A stretch of 64,000 nucleotides of DNA from Streptococcus gallolyticus (GTDB lineage: Bacteria; Bacillota; Bacilli; Lactobacillales; Streptococcaceae): assembly GCA_019794795.1 (NCBI GenBank), contig JAIMFC010000002.1:187860-251859 (forward strand), written 5' to 3'. The notes below the pieces were generated by a model. The model saw only the letters and a program-made list of their open reading frames with translations, searched no databases and was not told where the DNA came from. Shown piece after piece: positions 8,146-17,686 of this stretch (position 1 is its first letter; each line of letters begins with the position of its first letter). The position numbers and the translations under genes are program-made.

Positions 8146-8710
8146 CTTGCCTAACTTAAGTTATGCCAGCGAGGCATTGCCTAGACTTAGAGAACATCAT
8201 AACCATTATTAGTCCCCAAACGGCGAACGAAGTGAGCTACAAACCGATAGTTCCCGTTGTGGTGGCATGATTGAGCCCCTAGGCTCAAAAATTAGCGATG
8301 CTTTAACAGTCTTGGAGACTGTTAAAGATTGGAAATAAGAAAAGTACAGCTTTTCTCAAGCGTTCAGGCTTCGCTTGCGTCCGCCACCACCTATGACACG
8401 GAAATTGCAAAATCGATATTATATTGCAATTGGAATTAGTAAGGTTGCTAGGCAATCCACAATAGTGGTTGCCGTAGTCTATCAGTGACTTTAGTCGCTA
8501 GATAGACTTGCTACGTTGAGGAAACTATCACTACAAAAGAATTTTAGTAAGAAAAACCTTCAGATAAAAGGAGTCAGCGAGCTCCATCTGAAACTCTTTT
8601 CTTACACTACACCTCGATAAGGTGCCCAGAGAGACACTTCGAAAACCTGCGGGTTATTCGTCCAGTGAGACGATTTAGAAAAGCTGAGACGACGGTCCCA
8701 GCTTTTATGG
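8146..8710 (+). ncRNA. Candidate large structured RNA between argG and argH
   Basis: About 630 bases separate the two genes with no credible ORF but with dense, mostly perfect hairpins. An outer stem 8259-8266/8383-8390 (GTGGTGGC/GCCACCAC) encloses 8273-8277/8282-8286, 8301-8311/8317-8327 (11 bp), 8338-8344/8350-8356 and 8357-8362/8372-8377. Then come 8403-8410/8424-8431, 8451-8460/8465-8473, and 8476-8489/8494-8508. A long arm 8547-8555/8597-8605 contains 8559-8565/8586-8592 plus GGAG/CTCC. Last are 8610-8614/8620-8624, 8658-8662/8669-8673 and 8679-8686/8699-8706. Length and branching recall large ornate bacterial RNAs such as ROOL or GOLLD, but identity is not established. No group II intron domain V or T-box motif was found. 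Strand is assumed from the flanking genes. Confidence 0.55.
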
Positions 8711-8741
8711 TTTCAGAAAAAGTAAGAAAAGAGATAAGATT

Positions 8742-10130
8742 ATGGCAGAAAATCACAAATTATGGGGAGGCCGTTTTGAGGCTGGCCTTGAAAAATGGGT
8801 TGAAGAATTTGGGGCTTCTATCAGCTTTGACCAAAAAATGGCTAAATTTGATATTCAAGGTTCGATTGCACATGTAACCATGCTTGGAGCGACAGGGATC
8901 ATCGCCCAGGAAGAAGCAGACACCATTAAGGCTAGTCTTGAAAAATTGCTGGTGGAGTATGAGGCTGGGGAGTTAGTCTTTGATATTTCCAACGAAGATA
9001 TTCACATGAATATTGAAAGCCTCCTCACCGCTGAAATTGGTGCGGTAGCAGGCAAGCTCCACACAGCTCGTTCTCGTAATGACCAAGTGGCAACAGATAT
9101 GCACCTATATCTCAAGGCTAAGTTGCAAGAAGTGATTGAGAAATTGCATAACCTCCGTGCTTCTTTAGTAACCTTGGCTGATAAACATGTTCATACCATT
9201 ATGCCAGGCTACACGCATTTGCAGCATGCGCAACCCATTTCTTTTGGGCATCACTTGATGGCTTACTACAACATGTTTACGCGTGATAGTGAACGTTTTG
9301 CGTTTAACGTGAAACACGCAGACATGTCGCCGCTTGGTGCGGCGGCTTTGGCAGGGACAACCTTCCCTATCGACCGTGAGATGACAGCGCAGCTTATGGG
9401 CTTTGCCAAACCCTATAGTAACTCCCTTGATGCGGTATCTGACCGTGATTTTATCTTAGAATTCTTATCGAATGCCAGCATTCTGATGATGCACATGTCT
9501 CGTCTCTGTGAGGAAATCATCAACTGGTGTAGCCATGAATATCAATTTGTGACGCTTTCTGATACTTTCTCAACGGGCTCATCAATTATGCCACAGAAGA
9601 AAAATCCTGATATGGCTGAGCTCATCCGCGGGAAATCAGGTCGTGTCTATGGTAACTTGATTGGTCTTTTGACGGTTATGAAATCTCTACCTTTGGCTTA
9701 TAATAAAGATCTTCAAGAAGACAAGGAAGGCATGTTTGATACGGCTGAGACCATTACGGTGGCCATCGATATTTTGGCTGGTATGATTAACACTATGACT
9801 GTCAATGACAAGCACATGGCGAAATCAACGGAGAAAGATTTTTCAAACGCGACAGAGTTGGCAGACTATCTGGCTTCTAAAGGACTTCCTTTCCGTGAAG
9901 CCCATGAAATTGTTGGGAAATTGGTCTTGGAATGCACTAAGGCAGGCTATTATTTACAGGACGTGTCCCTTGAGCGTTACCAAGAAATTTCTGACTTGAT
10001 TGATGAGGACATCTATGTTACCTTGCAATCTAAAACAGCAGTAGAGCGCCGTAATTCATTGGGTGGCACTGGCTTTTATCAGGTCAACTGGCAAATTGAT
10101 TTGGCTAAAAAGGAATTGAGCGCATACTAA
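8742..10130 (+). CDS. argH: Argininosuccinate lyase
   Basis: 462 residues, standard length. It splits argininosuccinate into arginine and fumarate, the last step of arginine synthesis; the active enzyme is a homotetramer. N-terminal [10 protein letters not shown], middle [13 protein letters not shown] and the fumarase-superfamily signature [12 protein letters not shown] (about residues 278-289) are all present. The C-terminal [11 protein letters not shown] is also typical. The start is ATG 8742 after an AAAGAGAT site; a longer overlapping frame at 8665 is a shadow. It is preceded by the structured spacer, whose last hairpin (8679-8706) lies 35 bases before the start and could influence expression. 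Confidence 0.97.
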   Translation: MAENHKLWGGRFEAGLEKWVEEFGASISFDQKMAKFDIQGSIAHVTMLGATGIIAQEEADTIKASLEKLLVEYEAGELVFDISNEDIHMNIESLLTAEIGAVAGKLHTARSRNDQVATDMHLYLKAKLQEVIEKLHNLRASLVTLADKHVHTIMPGYTHLQHAQPISFGHHLMAYYNMFTRDSERFAFNVKHADMSPLGAAALAGTTFPIDREMTAQLMGFAKPYSNSLDAVSDRDFILEFLSNASILMMHMSRLCEEIINWCSHEYQFVTLSDTFSTGSSIMPQKKNPDMAELIRGKSGRVYGNLIGLLTVMKSLPLAYNKDLQEDKEGMFDTAETITVAIDILAGMINTMTVNDKHMAKSTEKDFSNATELADYLASKGLPFREAHEIVGKLVLECTKAGYYLQDVSLERYQEISDLIDEDIYVTLQSKTAVERRNSLGGTGFYQVNWQIDLAKKELSAY

Positions 10131-10155
10131 AAGACTAGGGGCTTCCTAGTCTTTT
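10131..10155. terminator. Terminator between argH and the yitT-like gene
   Basis: Stem AAGACTAGG / CCTAGTCTT around the loop GGCTT, followed by TTTCC. It is shared by convergent genes. Confidence 0.85.
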
Positions 10156-11012
10156 TCCAGTGGTTGTTTGTTTGAATCGAGGGTAAATCCTTCGCCTAGC
10201 ACCTCATGGGCATCTACGATAGTGATGAAGGCGTGGGGATCAATTTTGTGGATGAGATCTTTCATTTCTTGTAGCTGACTCTTATAGATAACAGAGTAGA
10301 TCATGTTGGTCTCTTTTTTTGTATAAAATCCTTGAGCCTTGATGAAGGTCACACCACGCTCGATTTGAGAATCGATGGCGGTTGCTAGCTCTTGCGATTT
10401 TTCTGAAATAATCATGACACCTTTGCTGCCGTAGCCACCATCGCTGACAAGGTCAATCATCCGAGAAGCGATTGTCACTTCAATGAGGGTATAGAGGACG
10501 ATACGTAAATCTTTTGATACGAGAACAATTAGGACTAACACCATAAAATCTACTACTAAAATCCATTGACCAATCGTGTAAGGAGTAAATTTGTGTCCGA
10601 TACGGGCGACTATGTCACTTCCTCCCGTAGTTCCTCCAGCTTTGAAAATAATGCCTAGACCAGTTCCGATAAAAATTCCAGCTAAAATAGCTACAATCAT
10701 GAGGTCGCCTTCTAAATGAATCTTGAGGGGGAACCGTTCAAAGATTGCCAGCCAGCCTGTAACCGCAAATGTTCCAACAAGACTATAATAGAGCATGCGT
10801 TTTCCCAAAAGTTTCCAACTTAAGATGAAAAGTGGGATATTGATCACAATATTCATGATAGATGGTTTAATATGAAAGAGGTAGTAGATGACCAAGGTTA
10901 GACCAGTTGCCCCACCTTCATAAAGACCATTGGGCATGACCAGATAATTCAAGCCAAAAGAAAACAATCCTGCTCCAAGCAAGATAAAAGCAATATTTTT
11001 AAATTTTAACAT
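10146..11012 (-). CDS. YitT family membrane protein
   Basis: 288 residues. Five to six transmembrane segments in the first 190 residues (for example LLGAGLFSFGLNYLV and ILAGIFIGTGLGIIF) contain the GGATGL and GGTTGGSDI motifs of the DUF161 half-repeats. A cytoplasmic DUF2179 domain makes up the C-terminus (VMIISEKSQELATAID through HAFITIVDAHEVLGEG). Function of the family is not firmly known; a transport role is suspected. ATG 11012 is chosen over a TTG at 11036 because CGAGGAA precedes it with good spacing and the first helix then starts directly. Confidence 0.88.
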   Translation of the reverse strand: MLKFKNIAFILLGAGLFSFGLNYLVMPNGLYEGGATGLTLVIYYLFHIKPSIMNIVINIPLFILSWKLLGKRMLYYSLVGTFAVTGWLAIFERFPLKIHLEGDLMIVAILAGIFIGTGLGIIFKAGGTTGGSDIVARIGHKFTPYTIGQWILVVDFMVLVLIVLVSKDLRIVLYTLIEVTIASRMIDLVSDGGYGSKGVMIISEKSQELATAIDSQIERGVTFIKAQGFYTKKETNMIYSVIYKSQLQEMKDLIHKIDPHAFITIVDAHEVLGEGFTLDSNKQPLEKD

Positions 11013-11176
11013 GTGTATTCCTCGTAAATTCTTCAATTTATTGTATCAAAATCTAGATAGGGGAGCAAGAGACTTTCTAGAAAAGTCAGTTTAGTGAGGA
11101 GAGGGGAACAGATTTTGGGGTGCTTTTTCCATGAATTTTTGGTAGAATAAATAGAATATGAAAGTGCGAGGGAATC

Positions 11177-11812
11177 ATGGAAAAAGGTATTTTTATCACA
11201 TTTGAAGGTCCTGACGGTGCAGGTAAAACGTCAGTATTACAAGCTTTGCTACCGCAATTAGAGGCATTGGGACGAGAAATTGTAACCACTCGTGAACCGG
11301 GTGGTGTAGCGATTGCGGAGTCTATTCGTGAGGTTATCTTGGAGCCCAAAAATACAGCTATGGATGACAAGACAGAGTTGCTTTTGTACATTGCAGCTCG
11401 TCGTCAGCACTTGAAAGAGCGTATTTTACCTGCCTTGGAGAGTGGCAAACTACTGTTAGTAGACCGTTTTATTGATTCATCAGTAGCCTATCAAGGCTTT
11501 GGGCGCGGCTTAAATGCAGCAGACATCGATTGGCTCAATGATTTTGCGACAGATGGGCTAAAGCCAGATTTGACCCTTTATTTTGACATCGATGTGGAAG
11601 AAGGGCTAGCGCGTATTGCACGTAATAAACACCGTGATGTGGATCGCTTGGATATGGAAACAGTAGATATGCATCAGCGCGTGCGTCAGGGCTATCTGTC
11701 AATTTTAGAAAAAGAGGGCAATCGAGTGGTCAAAATTGATGCCAGTCAAACCTTGGATGCCGTTGTGTCAGATGCCCTAGCGGTCATTAAGAAACGTTTT
11801 TTTGAAGAATGA
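11177..11812 (+). CDS. tmk: Thymidylate kinase
   Basis: 211 residues. It phosphorylates dTMP to dTDP for DNA synthesis. P-loop [11 protein letters not shown] (residues 8-18), TTREPGG (dTMP-binding DRx/REPG motif), [18 protein letters not shown] (DR motif plus lid) and [12 protein letters not shown] are visible. The start follows GAGGG. Its stop overlaps the holB start as ATGA. It is the first gene of tmk-holB-yabA-rsmI, an operon arrangement common in Firmicutes that links nucleotide supply with replication control. Confidence 0.96.
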   Translation: MEKGIFITFEGPDGAGKTSVLQALLPQLEALGREIVTTREPGGVAIAESIREVILEPKNTAMDDKTELLLYIAARRQHLKERILPALESGKLLLVDRFIDSSVAYQGFGRGLNAADIDWLNDFATDGLKPDLTLYFDIDVEEGLARIARNKHRDVDRLDMETVDMHQRVRQGYLSILEKEGNRVVKIDASQTLDAVVSDALAVIKKRFFEE

Positions 11813-12708
11813 AACAAGAACTACTCAAACAAATACAACCACAGCTTTTTGAGCGCTTTAGCCATATTTTAGAAGGCAATCGTTTAGGTCACGCCTATCT
11901 ATTTTCTGGGAATTTTGCTAGCTTTGAAATGGCTAAATTTTTAAGTCAAGCCGTTTTTTGTCAGGAAAATGAACATCAGCTTCCTTGTGGGCAATGCCGT
12001 AATTGCCGCTTGATAGAACAGGAAGAATTTCCAGACATGACCATCGTTTCACCTCAGGGGAATATGATTAAAACAGAGACGGTGCGTGGGCTTGTCAAAG
12101 ATTTTTCTCAGTCTGGATTTGAAACAAATCGTCAGGTTTTTATTATTCGTGATGCGGAAAAAATGCATCCCAATGCGGCTAATTCCCTTTTGAAAGCAAT
12201 TGAAGAACCGCAATCAGATATTCATATTTTTCTGTTAACTAACCAAGAAGAGGCGGTGTTGCCGACCATAAAAAGTCGGACGCAACTGATCACTTTTCCT
12301 AAAAATACGGCTTACATGGAGCGTTATTTAGAAGAAAAAGGCTTACTGAAAAAGCAAGCTCGTCTCTTGGCTCAGTTGGCTACTAGTTTGACAGAAGCGG
12401 AAGAGCTGTCACAACAAAAAGGTGTATTGGAAAGTCTTTCGGTAGCTAAAAAATTTACAGATACCGTCCTCCAACAACCCCCAAAAGCTTACTTATCCGT
12501 TGGGAGCTTGGTTCAATTAGCAAGTGAAAAGGTTGAACAGGGAAGGATGTTTGATCTCTTAGGATTCTACTTGTCAGAAAGTTTGGTCCAAGAAGAAGGA
12601 AGAAAGGCACTGATAGGTCTCCTTGAAGCTCGACAGATGTGGATGAGTAATGTTAGCTTTCAAAATGCGCTGGAACGTTGGGTATTAAGGCTTACTAAGA
12701 AAAAATAG
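11809..12708 (+). CDS. holB: DNA polymerase III subunit delta'
   Basis: 299 residues. A clamp-loader subunit: HAYLFSG replaces the Walker A of active AAA+ ATPases, as expected for delta'. It has a zinc module CxxCRNCRLI (C-G-Q-C-R-N-C near residues 60-65), and [14 protein letters not shown] with FLLTNQ and sensor-like SRTQLITF. It lacks the tau/gamma P-loop, which distinguishes it from DnaX. It overlaps tmk by four bases, so translation is likely coupled. It works in the cytoplasmic replisome to help load the beta clamp. Confidence 0.93.
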   Translation: MKQELLKQIQPQLFERFSHILEGNRLGHAYLFSGNFASFEMAKFLSQAVFCQENEHQLPCGQCRNCRLIEQEEFPDMTIVSPQGNMIKTETVRGLVKDFSQSGFETNRQVFIIRDAEKMHPNAANSLLKAIEEPQSDIHIFLLTNQEEAVLPTIKSRTQLITFPKNTAYMERYLEEKGLLKKQARLLAQLATSLTEAEELSQQKGVLESLSVAKKFTDTVLQQPPKAYLSVGSLVQLASEKVEQGRMFDLLGFYLSESLVQEEGRKALIGLLEARQMWMSNVSFQNALERWVLRLTKKK

Positions 12709-12719
12709 AAGGGACGAGT

Positions 12720-13034
12720 ATGGATAAGAAAGAGATTTTTGACGCATTAGAAGATTTTTCACAGAATATTTTAATGACCTTGGCTGAGGTTGAAGCGATT
12801 AAAAAGCATCTTCAAGCAGTCATTGATGAAAATACTGCACTGAGATTAGAAAATTCCAAATTGCGTGAGCGTTTGGAAAAAGATGACAAGGAAAATACCA
12901 AGACAAATTTTGGGAAAGTCAATTTAGAGAATATCTATGAGGATGGTTTCCATATTTGTACATTTTCTTATGGGCAACGTCGTGACAATGACGAGGACTG
13001 CATGTTCTGTTTAGAACTATTGAATCGAGAGTAA
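12720..13034 (+). CDS. yabA: Replication initiation control protein YabA
   Basis: 104 residues. An N-terminal leucine-zipper-like coiled coil (about residues 15-60, with [20 protein letters not shown]) is followed by a C-terminal zinc-binding end [20 protein letters not shown], the H-x-C...C-x-x-C cluster of YabA. In Bacillus YabA bridges DnaA and DnaN and restrains initiation. It lies in the tmk-holB-yabA-rsmI operon, the conserved place for this gene, with 11 bases to holB and one base to rsmI. Confidence 0.93.
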   Translation: MDKKEIFDALEDFSQNILMTLAEVEAIKKHLQAVIDENTALRLENSKLRERLEKDDKENTKTNFGKVNLENIYEDGFHICTFSYGQRRDNDEDCMFCLELLNRE

Positions 13035-13035
13035 G

Positions 13036-13908
13036 ATGCAAGTACAGAAATCATTTAAGGAAGAAAAGGTGACGGGAACTCTTTATTTGGTTCCGACGCC
13101 AATTGGAAATCTGCAGGATATGACCTTTCGTGCAGTTGAGATACTGAAAACAGTTGATTTTATTTGTGCAGAGGATACACGGAATACAGGCGTTCTTCTC
13201 AAACATTTTGAGGTAGACACCAAGCAAATTTCTTTCCACGAGCACAATGCTTTTGAAAAAATTCCTGATTTGCTAGACTTGTTGCGTGAAGGAAAATCCT
13301 TGGCACAGGTATCAGATGCAGGCATGCCCTCTATTTCAGACCCTGGTCATGACTTGGTCAAGGCAGCCATTGCGGAGGAGATTCAGGTAGTGGCTTTGCC
13401 AGGAGCTTCTGCGGGGATTACAGCTTTGATTGCCAGTGGTTTAGCGCCTCAACCGCATGTTTTCTATGGTTTTTTACCACGAAAATCTGGTCAACAGCGC
13501 AGTTTTTTCAAGAAAAAGAAATCCTATCCTGAAACGCAGATTTTTTATGAATCTCCCTATCGTGTAGCGGATACCTTGGAAAATCTATTGGCTGTCTACG
13601 GGGACCGTCAAGTAACGGTAGTACGGGAACTGACCAAGCTTTATGAAGAGTACCAACGCGGGAGCGTCTCAGAGATTCTGGCTTATATCGAAGAAAATCC
13701 ACTCAAGGGCGAGTGCCTGATCATCGTAGCGGGCTATGATGGTCAAGAGGAAAGCCTGTCTGCCGAAGAAGTTGATATTCCTAGTCGTGTAGCAGTAGCT
13801 ATTGCTGGTGGTCTCAAGCCCAATCAGGCTATTAAACAGGTTGCCAAGGAATTTGGTCTCAATCGCCAAGAGGTTTATGCCCTCTACCATAATATAAAAG
13901 AAGACTAA
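13036..13908 (+). CDS. rsmI: 16S rRNA 2'-O-methyltransferase RsmI
   Basis: 290 residues, SAM-dependent tetrapyrrole-methylase fold. It methylates the ribose of C1402 in 16S rRNA. Signatures are LYLVPTPIGNLQDMTFRAV, ICAEDTRNTGVLL, SDAGMPSISDPG and ALPGASAGITALIASG, followed by FYESPYRV and the C-terminal helical extension. The visible ATG 13036 is one base after the yabA stop. The last codons overlap the operon terminator. Confidence 0.95.
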   Translation: MQVQKSFKEEKVTGTLYLVPTPIGNLQDMTFRAVEILKTVDFICAEDTRNTGVLLKHFEVDTKQISFHEHNAFEKIPDLLDLLREGKSLAQVSDAGMPSISDPGHDLVKAAIAEEIQVVALPGASAGITALIASGLAPQPHVFYGFLPRKSGQQRSFFKKKKSYPETQIFYESPYRVADTLENLLAVYGDRQVTVVRELTKLYEEYQRGSVSEILAYIEENPLKGECLIIVAGYDGQEESLSAEEVDIPSRVAVAIAGGLKPNQAIKQVAKEFGLNRQEVYALYHNIKED

Positions 13909-13936
13909 TCTTGCTCAGTGCAGGATTAGTTTTTTT
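13904..13936 (+). terminator. Terminator of tmk-holB-yabA-rsmI operon
   Basis: Stem ACTAATC / GATTAGT followed by TTTTTT; the left arm overlaps the rsmI stop codon. Confidence 0.88.
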
Positions 13937-14069
13937 GACAATAGTTTATAGGAAAGCGGAATCATTTTGATATGATTTATAAAAATATGTATATATATCG
14001 CTATATAAAGAGGTAACTGGAATAAATATTCAGAAAATTGTAAATAAGTGTGTTATTCGGTCATTTTTA

Positions 14070-14078
14070 TGCTATAAT
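14070..14078 (+). promoter_or_regulatory. Extended -10 promoter of serC operon
   Basis: TGC-TATAAT at 14070-14078, upstream of GGAGG (14095-14099) and the serC start. Confidence 0.72.
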
Positions 14079-14105
14079 GGACAAAATAAATTTTGGAGGT
14101 AAATG

Positions 14106-15197
14106 ATGACAATTTACAATTTCTCTGCAGGACCTGCAGTATTGCCACAAGAAGTGCTCAAAAAAGCACAAGCAGAATTTTTGGATTATGCCAACTCCGG
14201 CATGAGTGTAATGGAATTGTCCCATCGCTCCAAAGAATTTGATGACATTATTAAAGATGCTGAAAATCTTTTGCGTGAACTGATGGCTATTCCAGATAAC
14301 TATAAGGTTCTTTTCTTGCAAGGTGGGGCATCGACACAATTTTCTATGCTTCCGCTCAATCTAGCAGTTGGCAAGAAAGCCTACTATCTGGTGGCAGGTT
14401 CATGGGGCAAAAAAGCCTACACTGAAGCTGTAAAACTGTCTAAGACCATTGCTTTTGAACCAATTCTTTTGGCTTCATCTGAAGAATCAGTCTATGATTA
14501 TGTTCCAAGTTTTGATCCAGCAGACATTGATCCTGAAGCAGCCTATGTCCACATCACGACCAATAATACGATTGAAGGAACATCTATCTATGGCTTGCCA
14601 GATACAAATGGTGTGCCAATCGTAGCGGATATGTCTTCTAACATTCTCGCAGTCAAATACAATGTAGCAGATTTCGGCATGATTTATGCTGGTGCTCAAA
14701 AGAATATTGGTCCAGCTGGTGTGACCATTGTGATTATCCGCGAAGACTTGCTTAATGAGGAACCTGTTCTTTCAAGCATGTTGGATTACCGTATTCAAGC
14801 AGATAATGACTCTCTCTACAATACTCCACCAACATTTGGTATTTACATGGCTAAATTGGTCTTTGAACATGTGAAAGCACTTGGCGGTGTAGAAAAGACG
14901 GAAGAAATCAACCGTGAGAAGTCTGGTTTGCTCTATGACTTTATTGAAAAATCTGATTTCTATACTAGTCCTGTTAAAAATCCAGCTGATCGCTCTGTTG
15001 CCAATATCCCATTTGTGACACCAAGCAAGGAATTGGATGCAAAATTTGTAAAAGAAGCAGATGCTCTTGGCTTCAAGAACATCAAAGGACACCGCAGTGT
15101 AGGTGGTATGCGAGCAAGTCTTTACAACGCCTTTCCACGTCAGGGTGTGGTAGATCTCATTGCCTTTATGGAAAAATTTGAAGCGGAGAACAAGTAA
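14106..15197 (+). CDS. serC: Phosphoserine aminotransferase
   Basis: 363 residues. A PLP enzyme converting 3-phosphohydroxypyruvate to phosphoserine. N-terminal [39 protein letters not shown], and the PLP-lysine region [10 protein letters not shown] (lysine near residue 199) are all family hallmarks. ATG occurs at both 14103 and 14106; the second gives six bases from GGAGG and is preferred. It heads a serC-GNAT-serA unit. Confidence 0.95.
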   Translation: MTIYNFSAGPAVLPQEVLKKAQAEFLDYANSGMSVMELSHRSKEFDDIIKDAENLLRELMAIPDNYKVLFLQGGASTQFSMLPLNLAVGKKAYYLVAGSWGKKAYTEAVKLSKTIAFEPILLASSEESVYDYVPSFDPADIDPEAAYVHITTNNTIEGTSIYGLPDTNGVPIVADMSSNILAVKYNVADFGMIYAGAQKNIGPAGVTIVIIREDLLNEEPVLSSMLDYRIQADNDSLYNTPPTFGIYMAKLVFEHVKALGGVEKTEEINREKSGLLYDFIEKSDFYTSPVKNPADRSVANIPFVTPSKELDAKFVKEADALGFKNIKGHRSVGGMRASLYNAFPRQGVVDLIAFMEKFEAENK

Positions 15198-15199
15198 AC

Positions 15200-15781
15200 A
15201 TGGACATACGACTAGCTCATCCAAATGAAGTTGAGCCAATCATGGATATTCTAGAAGATGCCAAGAAAACTCTTGCAGCAGCAGGAAGTCCCCAGTGGCA
15301 AAATGGCTATCCAAATTCAGAGATTGTGATTGAAGACATCTTGGAAAATCGTGCTTATGTTGGGATTGTAGATGGGGAAATTGCAGCCTATGCAGCTGTT
15401 TACCTAGGCAACCAAGCTGAGTACACAGCCATTTATGATGGCAAGTGGAAACATGATAATTATCTCTATGTGACCTTCCACCGTGTGGCGGTTGCTAAGG
15501 AGTTTACGGGCCAACAGCTGGCGCAAGCATTTTTAGAAGGTCTGATTGAAGGGCATAAGGGGCCAGATTTTCGTTGCGATACCCATGAAAAAAATATGGT
15601 CATGCAACATATTCTGGAAAAATTAGGCTTTGTGTACTGTGGAAAAGTTCCTATTGATGGTGAGCGATTAGCTTATCAAAAAATCAAGAGAAAAGCAGAA
15701 ACTGCTCTCTATCAAGAATTGTCTGAGAACGACCGTTGGCTCCGCGGAGGAGAAGAAGCAGCCTTTGCAGAAGAAGAATAA
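15200..15781 (+). CDS. GNAT-family N-acetyltransferase in the serine operon
   Basis: 193 residues. A GNAT fold: MDIRLAHPNEVEPIMDILEDAKK at the N-terminus, YVTFHRVAVAKEFTGQQLAQAFLE as the acetyl-CoA binding beta4-alpha3 region, and DTHEKNMVMQHILEKLGFVYCG near the C-terminus. It lies two bases after serC and twelve before serA, so it is co-transcribed with the serine pathway. The acceptor cannot be inferred. The tail is acidic (GGEEAAFAEEE). Confidence 0.88.
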   Translation: MDIRLAHPNEVEPIMDILEDAKKTLAAAGSPQWQNGYPNSEIVIEDILENRAYVGIVDGEIAAYAAVYLGNQAEYTAIYDGKWKHDNYLYVTFHRVAVAKEFTGQQLAQAFLEGLIEGHKGPDFRCDTHEKNMVMQHILEKLGFVYCGKVPIDGERLAYQKIKRKAETALYQELSENDRWLRGGEEAAFAEEE

Positions 15782-15793
15782 ACGAGGAAATTT

Positions 15794-16969
15794 ATGGTAT
15801 TTAGCGTTAAAACTTATAACAATATCAATCAAATTGGGCTCAAAGAATTGGGCAATCATTTTCAAATTGACGGAGACAAGGCAGATAATCCAGATGCCTA
15901 TATCATCCGTAGTCAAAATCTACATGGTGTAGAATTTCCGTCAAATCTGAAAGCTATTGCGCGTGCAGGTGCGGGGACAAATAATATTCCCATCGAAGAA
16001 GCAACGGCAGCAGGAATTGTTGTCTTCAATACACCTGGAGCCAATGCCAATGCGGTAAAAGAAGCTGTTATTACCTCTCTTCTTTTGTCTGCGCGTGATT
16101 ACTTGTCAGCGTCAGCTTGGGCTAATACACTGACTGGCGACGATGTTCCAAAACAAATCGAAGCAGGTAAGAGTCAATTTGCGGGCTCAGAGATTGCAGG
16201 TAAAACACTGGGAGTCATTGGTCTTGGTGCCATTGGTGCTCGTATTGCCAACGATGCCCGCCGTTTGGGAATGAATGTCTTGGGCTACGATCCCTATGTA
16301 TCTATTGAAACAGCTTGGAATATCTCTAGTCATGTCAAACGGGTCAATGACTTGAAGGAAATTTTCAGTCAGTCAGACTATATTACTGTCCATGTGCCCT
16401 TGACACCGGATACCAAACATACCTTCAATGAGCAGGCTTTTGCCTTGATGCAAAAAGGAACAACGATTATTAACTTTGCCCGTGCAGAGTTGGTGGACAA
16501 TCAAGCCCTCTTTGAAGCCATTGAAACAGGTGTGGTCAAACGTTACATTACTGACTTTGGAACGGAAGAATTGCTCAACAAAGCAGGGATTACAGTCTTT
16601 CCACATGTGGGTGGTTCAACGGAAGAAGCAGAGCTCAACTGTGCTATTATGGCTGGTAAAACCATTCGTCAGTTTATGGAGACAGGAGAAATTACCAACT
16701 CTGTTAACTTCCCCAATATGCACCAACCGCTCAATGCACCTTACCGTATCACCCTGATTAACAAAAATGTACCAAATATTGTGGCGAAGATTTCGACGGC
16801 TGTGTCAGAATTGGGCATCAATATTGAGAACATCCTTAATCGTGCCAAGGGTGAGTATGCCTATACTCTTCTTGATTTGGATGAAAGTGATAAGGAAAAG
16901 GTACAAGGTTTGGTAGATAAATTTCAAACATCTGAAAACATTGTGCGCGTGCGCTTGATTGAAGGATAA
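15794..16969 (+). CDS. serA: D-3-phosphoglycerate dehydrogenase
   Basis: 391 residues. It oxidises 3-phosphoglycerate in the first step of serine synthesis. The substrate/catalytic half has ARAGAGTNNIPIEEA and VFNTPGANANAVKE. The NAD-binding Rossmann core has GVIGLGAIGARIANDARRLGM, with D in GYDPY. Catalytic histidine region FPHVGGSTEEAE follows, and an ACT-like C-terminal domain (from about 320, NKNVPNIVAKISTAVSELGINI) probably gives serine feedback control. This is the short SerA form without the long intervening domain. With serC upstream it supplies two of the three serine steps. Confidence 0.92.
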   Translation: MVFSVKTYNNINQIGLKELGNHFQIDGDKADNPDAYIIRSQNLHGVEFPSNLKAIARAGAGTNNIPIEEATAAGIVVFNTPGANANAVKEAVITSLLLSARDYLSASAWANTLTGDDVPKQIEAGKSQFAGSEIAGKTLGVIGLGAIGARIANDARRLGMNVLGYDPYVSIETAWNISSHVKRVNDLKEIFSQSDYITVHVPLTPDTKHTFNEQAFALMQKGTTIINFARAELVDNQALFEAIETGVVKRYITDFGTEELLNKAGITVFPHVGGSTEEAELNCAIMAGKTIRQFMETGEITNSVNFPNMHQPLNAPYRITLINKNVPNIVAKISTAVSELGINIENILNRAKGEYAYTLLDLDESDKEKVQGLVDKFQTSENIVRVRLIEG

Positions 16970-16984
16970 ATAGTAGAGAAGAGC

Positions 16985-17155
16985 CTGGGACAAAAGTCTC
17001 AGGCTCTCAAACTTCTATAATTTTAACAGTTTGATGCAGTGGATGACTGAATGTTCTCATTCCTTGCTAGACAAGCAATTTTGAACAATCTAGTCAACTG
17101 TGCGGAGGTGGGACGACAAAATCGATTTCTGCGAGATTACGATTTTTGTCCCACC
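16985..17155. repeat. Candidate interspersed repeat between serA and ogt
   Basis: A non-coding block bounded by two hairpins with TGGGAC motifs. Left: GAGCCTGGGAC-AAAA-GTCTCAGGCTC (about 16982-17007). Right: GGTGGGAC-GACAAAATCG paired with CGATTTTTGTC-CCACC (about 17107-17155). The middle has a CTAGA/TCTAG pair. The left hairpin may also terminate serA. The architecture suggests a small multi-copy or MITE-like element. Only one copy is in this window, so repeat status is inference. Confidence 0.5.
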
Positions 17156-17208
17156 CTCTTTGATGATTTTGACTTGATTTTATGTCCCATTTTCGTTATG
17201 CTAAATTT

Positions 17209-17685
17209 ATGTATTACCAAGATTTTTATCAGTCTCCGCTTGGAGAAATACGGCTTTTGGCAGATGAGAATGGTCTTTGTGGTCTTTATTTTGTTGGTCA
17301 GAAGTATGACTTGCGAGGTTTTGAAAAGGAAGAAATCTTTCTCCAGGAAACGGCTAGTATCGTGGCAGCCAAAGTTTGGTTACAAGCCTATTTTGCTGGT
17401 CAGGATTTGCCTGAGGTGACCTTGTCCATTCACGGGACGGATTTCCAGAAAAAAGTTTGGGCTTGTCTGCGAAGGATTCCTGCGGGTAGAACTCTGACCT
17501 ACGGTCAGCTGGCTGAGGAACTTTCTTGCAAATCTGCGCAAGCCATTGGCGGAGCCGTTGGGAAAAATCCTCTATCGCTGATTATCCCTTGTCACCGTGT
17601 GCTGGGAGCAGATGGGGCTTTGACGGGTTATGCCGGTGGAGTAGAACGGAAGGCTTGGTTATTGGAGCACGAGAAAAGGAGCTAA
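17209..17685 (+). CDS. ogt: Methylated-DNA--protein-cysteine methyltransferase
   Basis: 158 residues from the Met in MYYQDFYQSP. It removes alkyl groups from O6-alkylguanine in a suicide reaction. Motifs are FQKKVWACLRRIPAGRTLTYGQLA (helix-turn-helix), GGAVGKNPLSLIIPCHRVLG (catalytic PCHR cysteine) and the C-terminal GYAGGVERKAWLLEHE. An in-frame ATG nine codons earlier (17182) gives 167 residues. Neither has a strong ribosome site, and the intergenic repeat ends shortly upstream. The ArsC-like gene follows one base after the stop. Confidence 0.92.
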   Translation: MYYQDFYQSPLGEIRLLADENGLCGLYFVGQKYDLRGFEKEEIFLQETASIVAAKVWLQAYFAGQDLPEVTLSIHGTDFQKKVWACLRRIPAGRTLTYGQLAEELSCKSAQAIGGAVGKNPLSLIIPCHRVLGADGALTGYAGGVERKAWLLEHEKRS

Positions 17686-17686
17686 T

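Noticed and set aside
8146..8710. Group II intron in the argG-argH spacer
   Set aside because: No GUGYG start, no domain V-like hairpin and no reverse transcriptase ORF were found.
8665..8877. ORF overlapping the argH start
   Set aside because: It is out of frame with argH, covers the last hairpins of the spacer, and its sequence has no family features.
17051..17419. ORF spanning the intergenic repeat and the ogt start
   Set aside because: It is a different frame from ogt, begins inside the repeat and shows no conserved motif.
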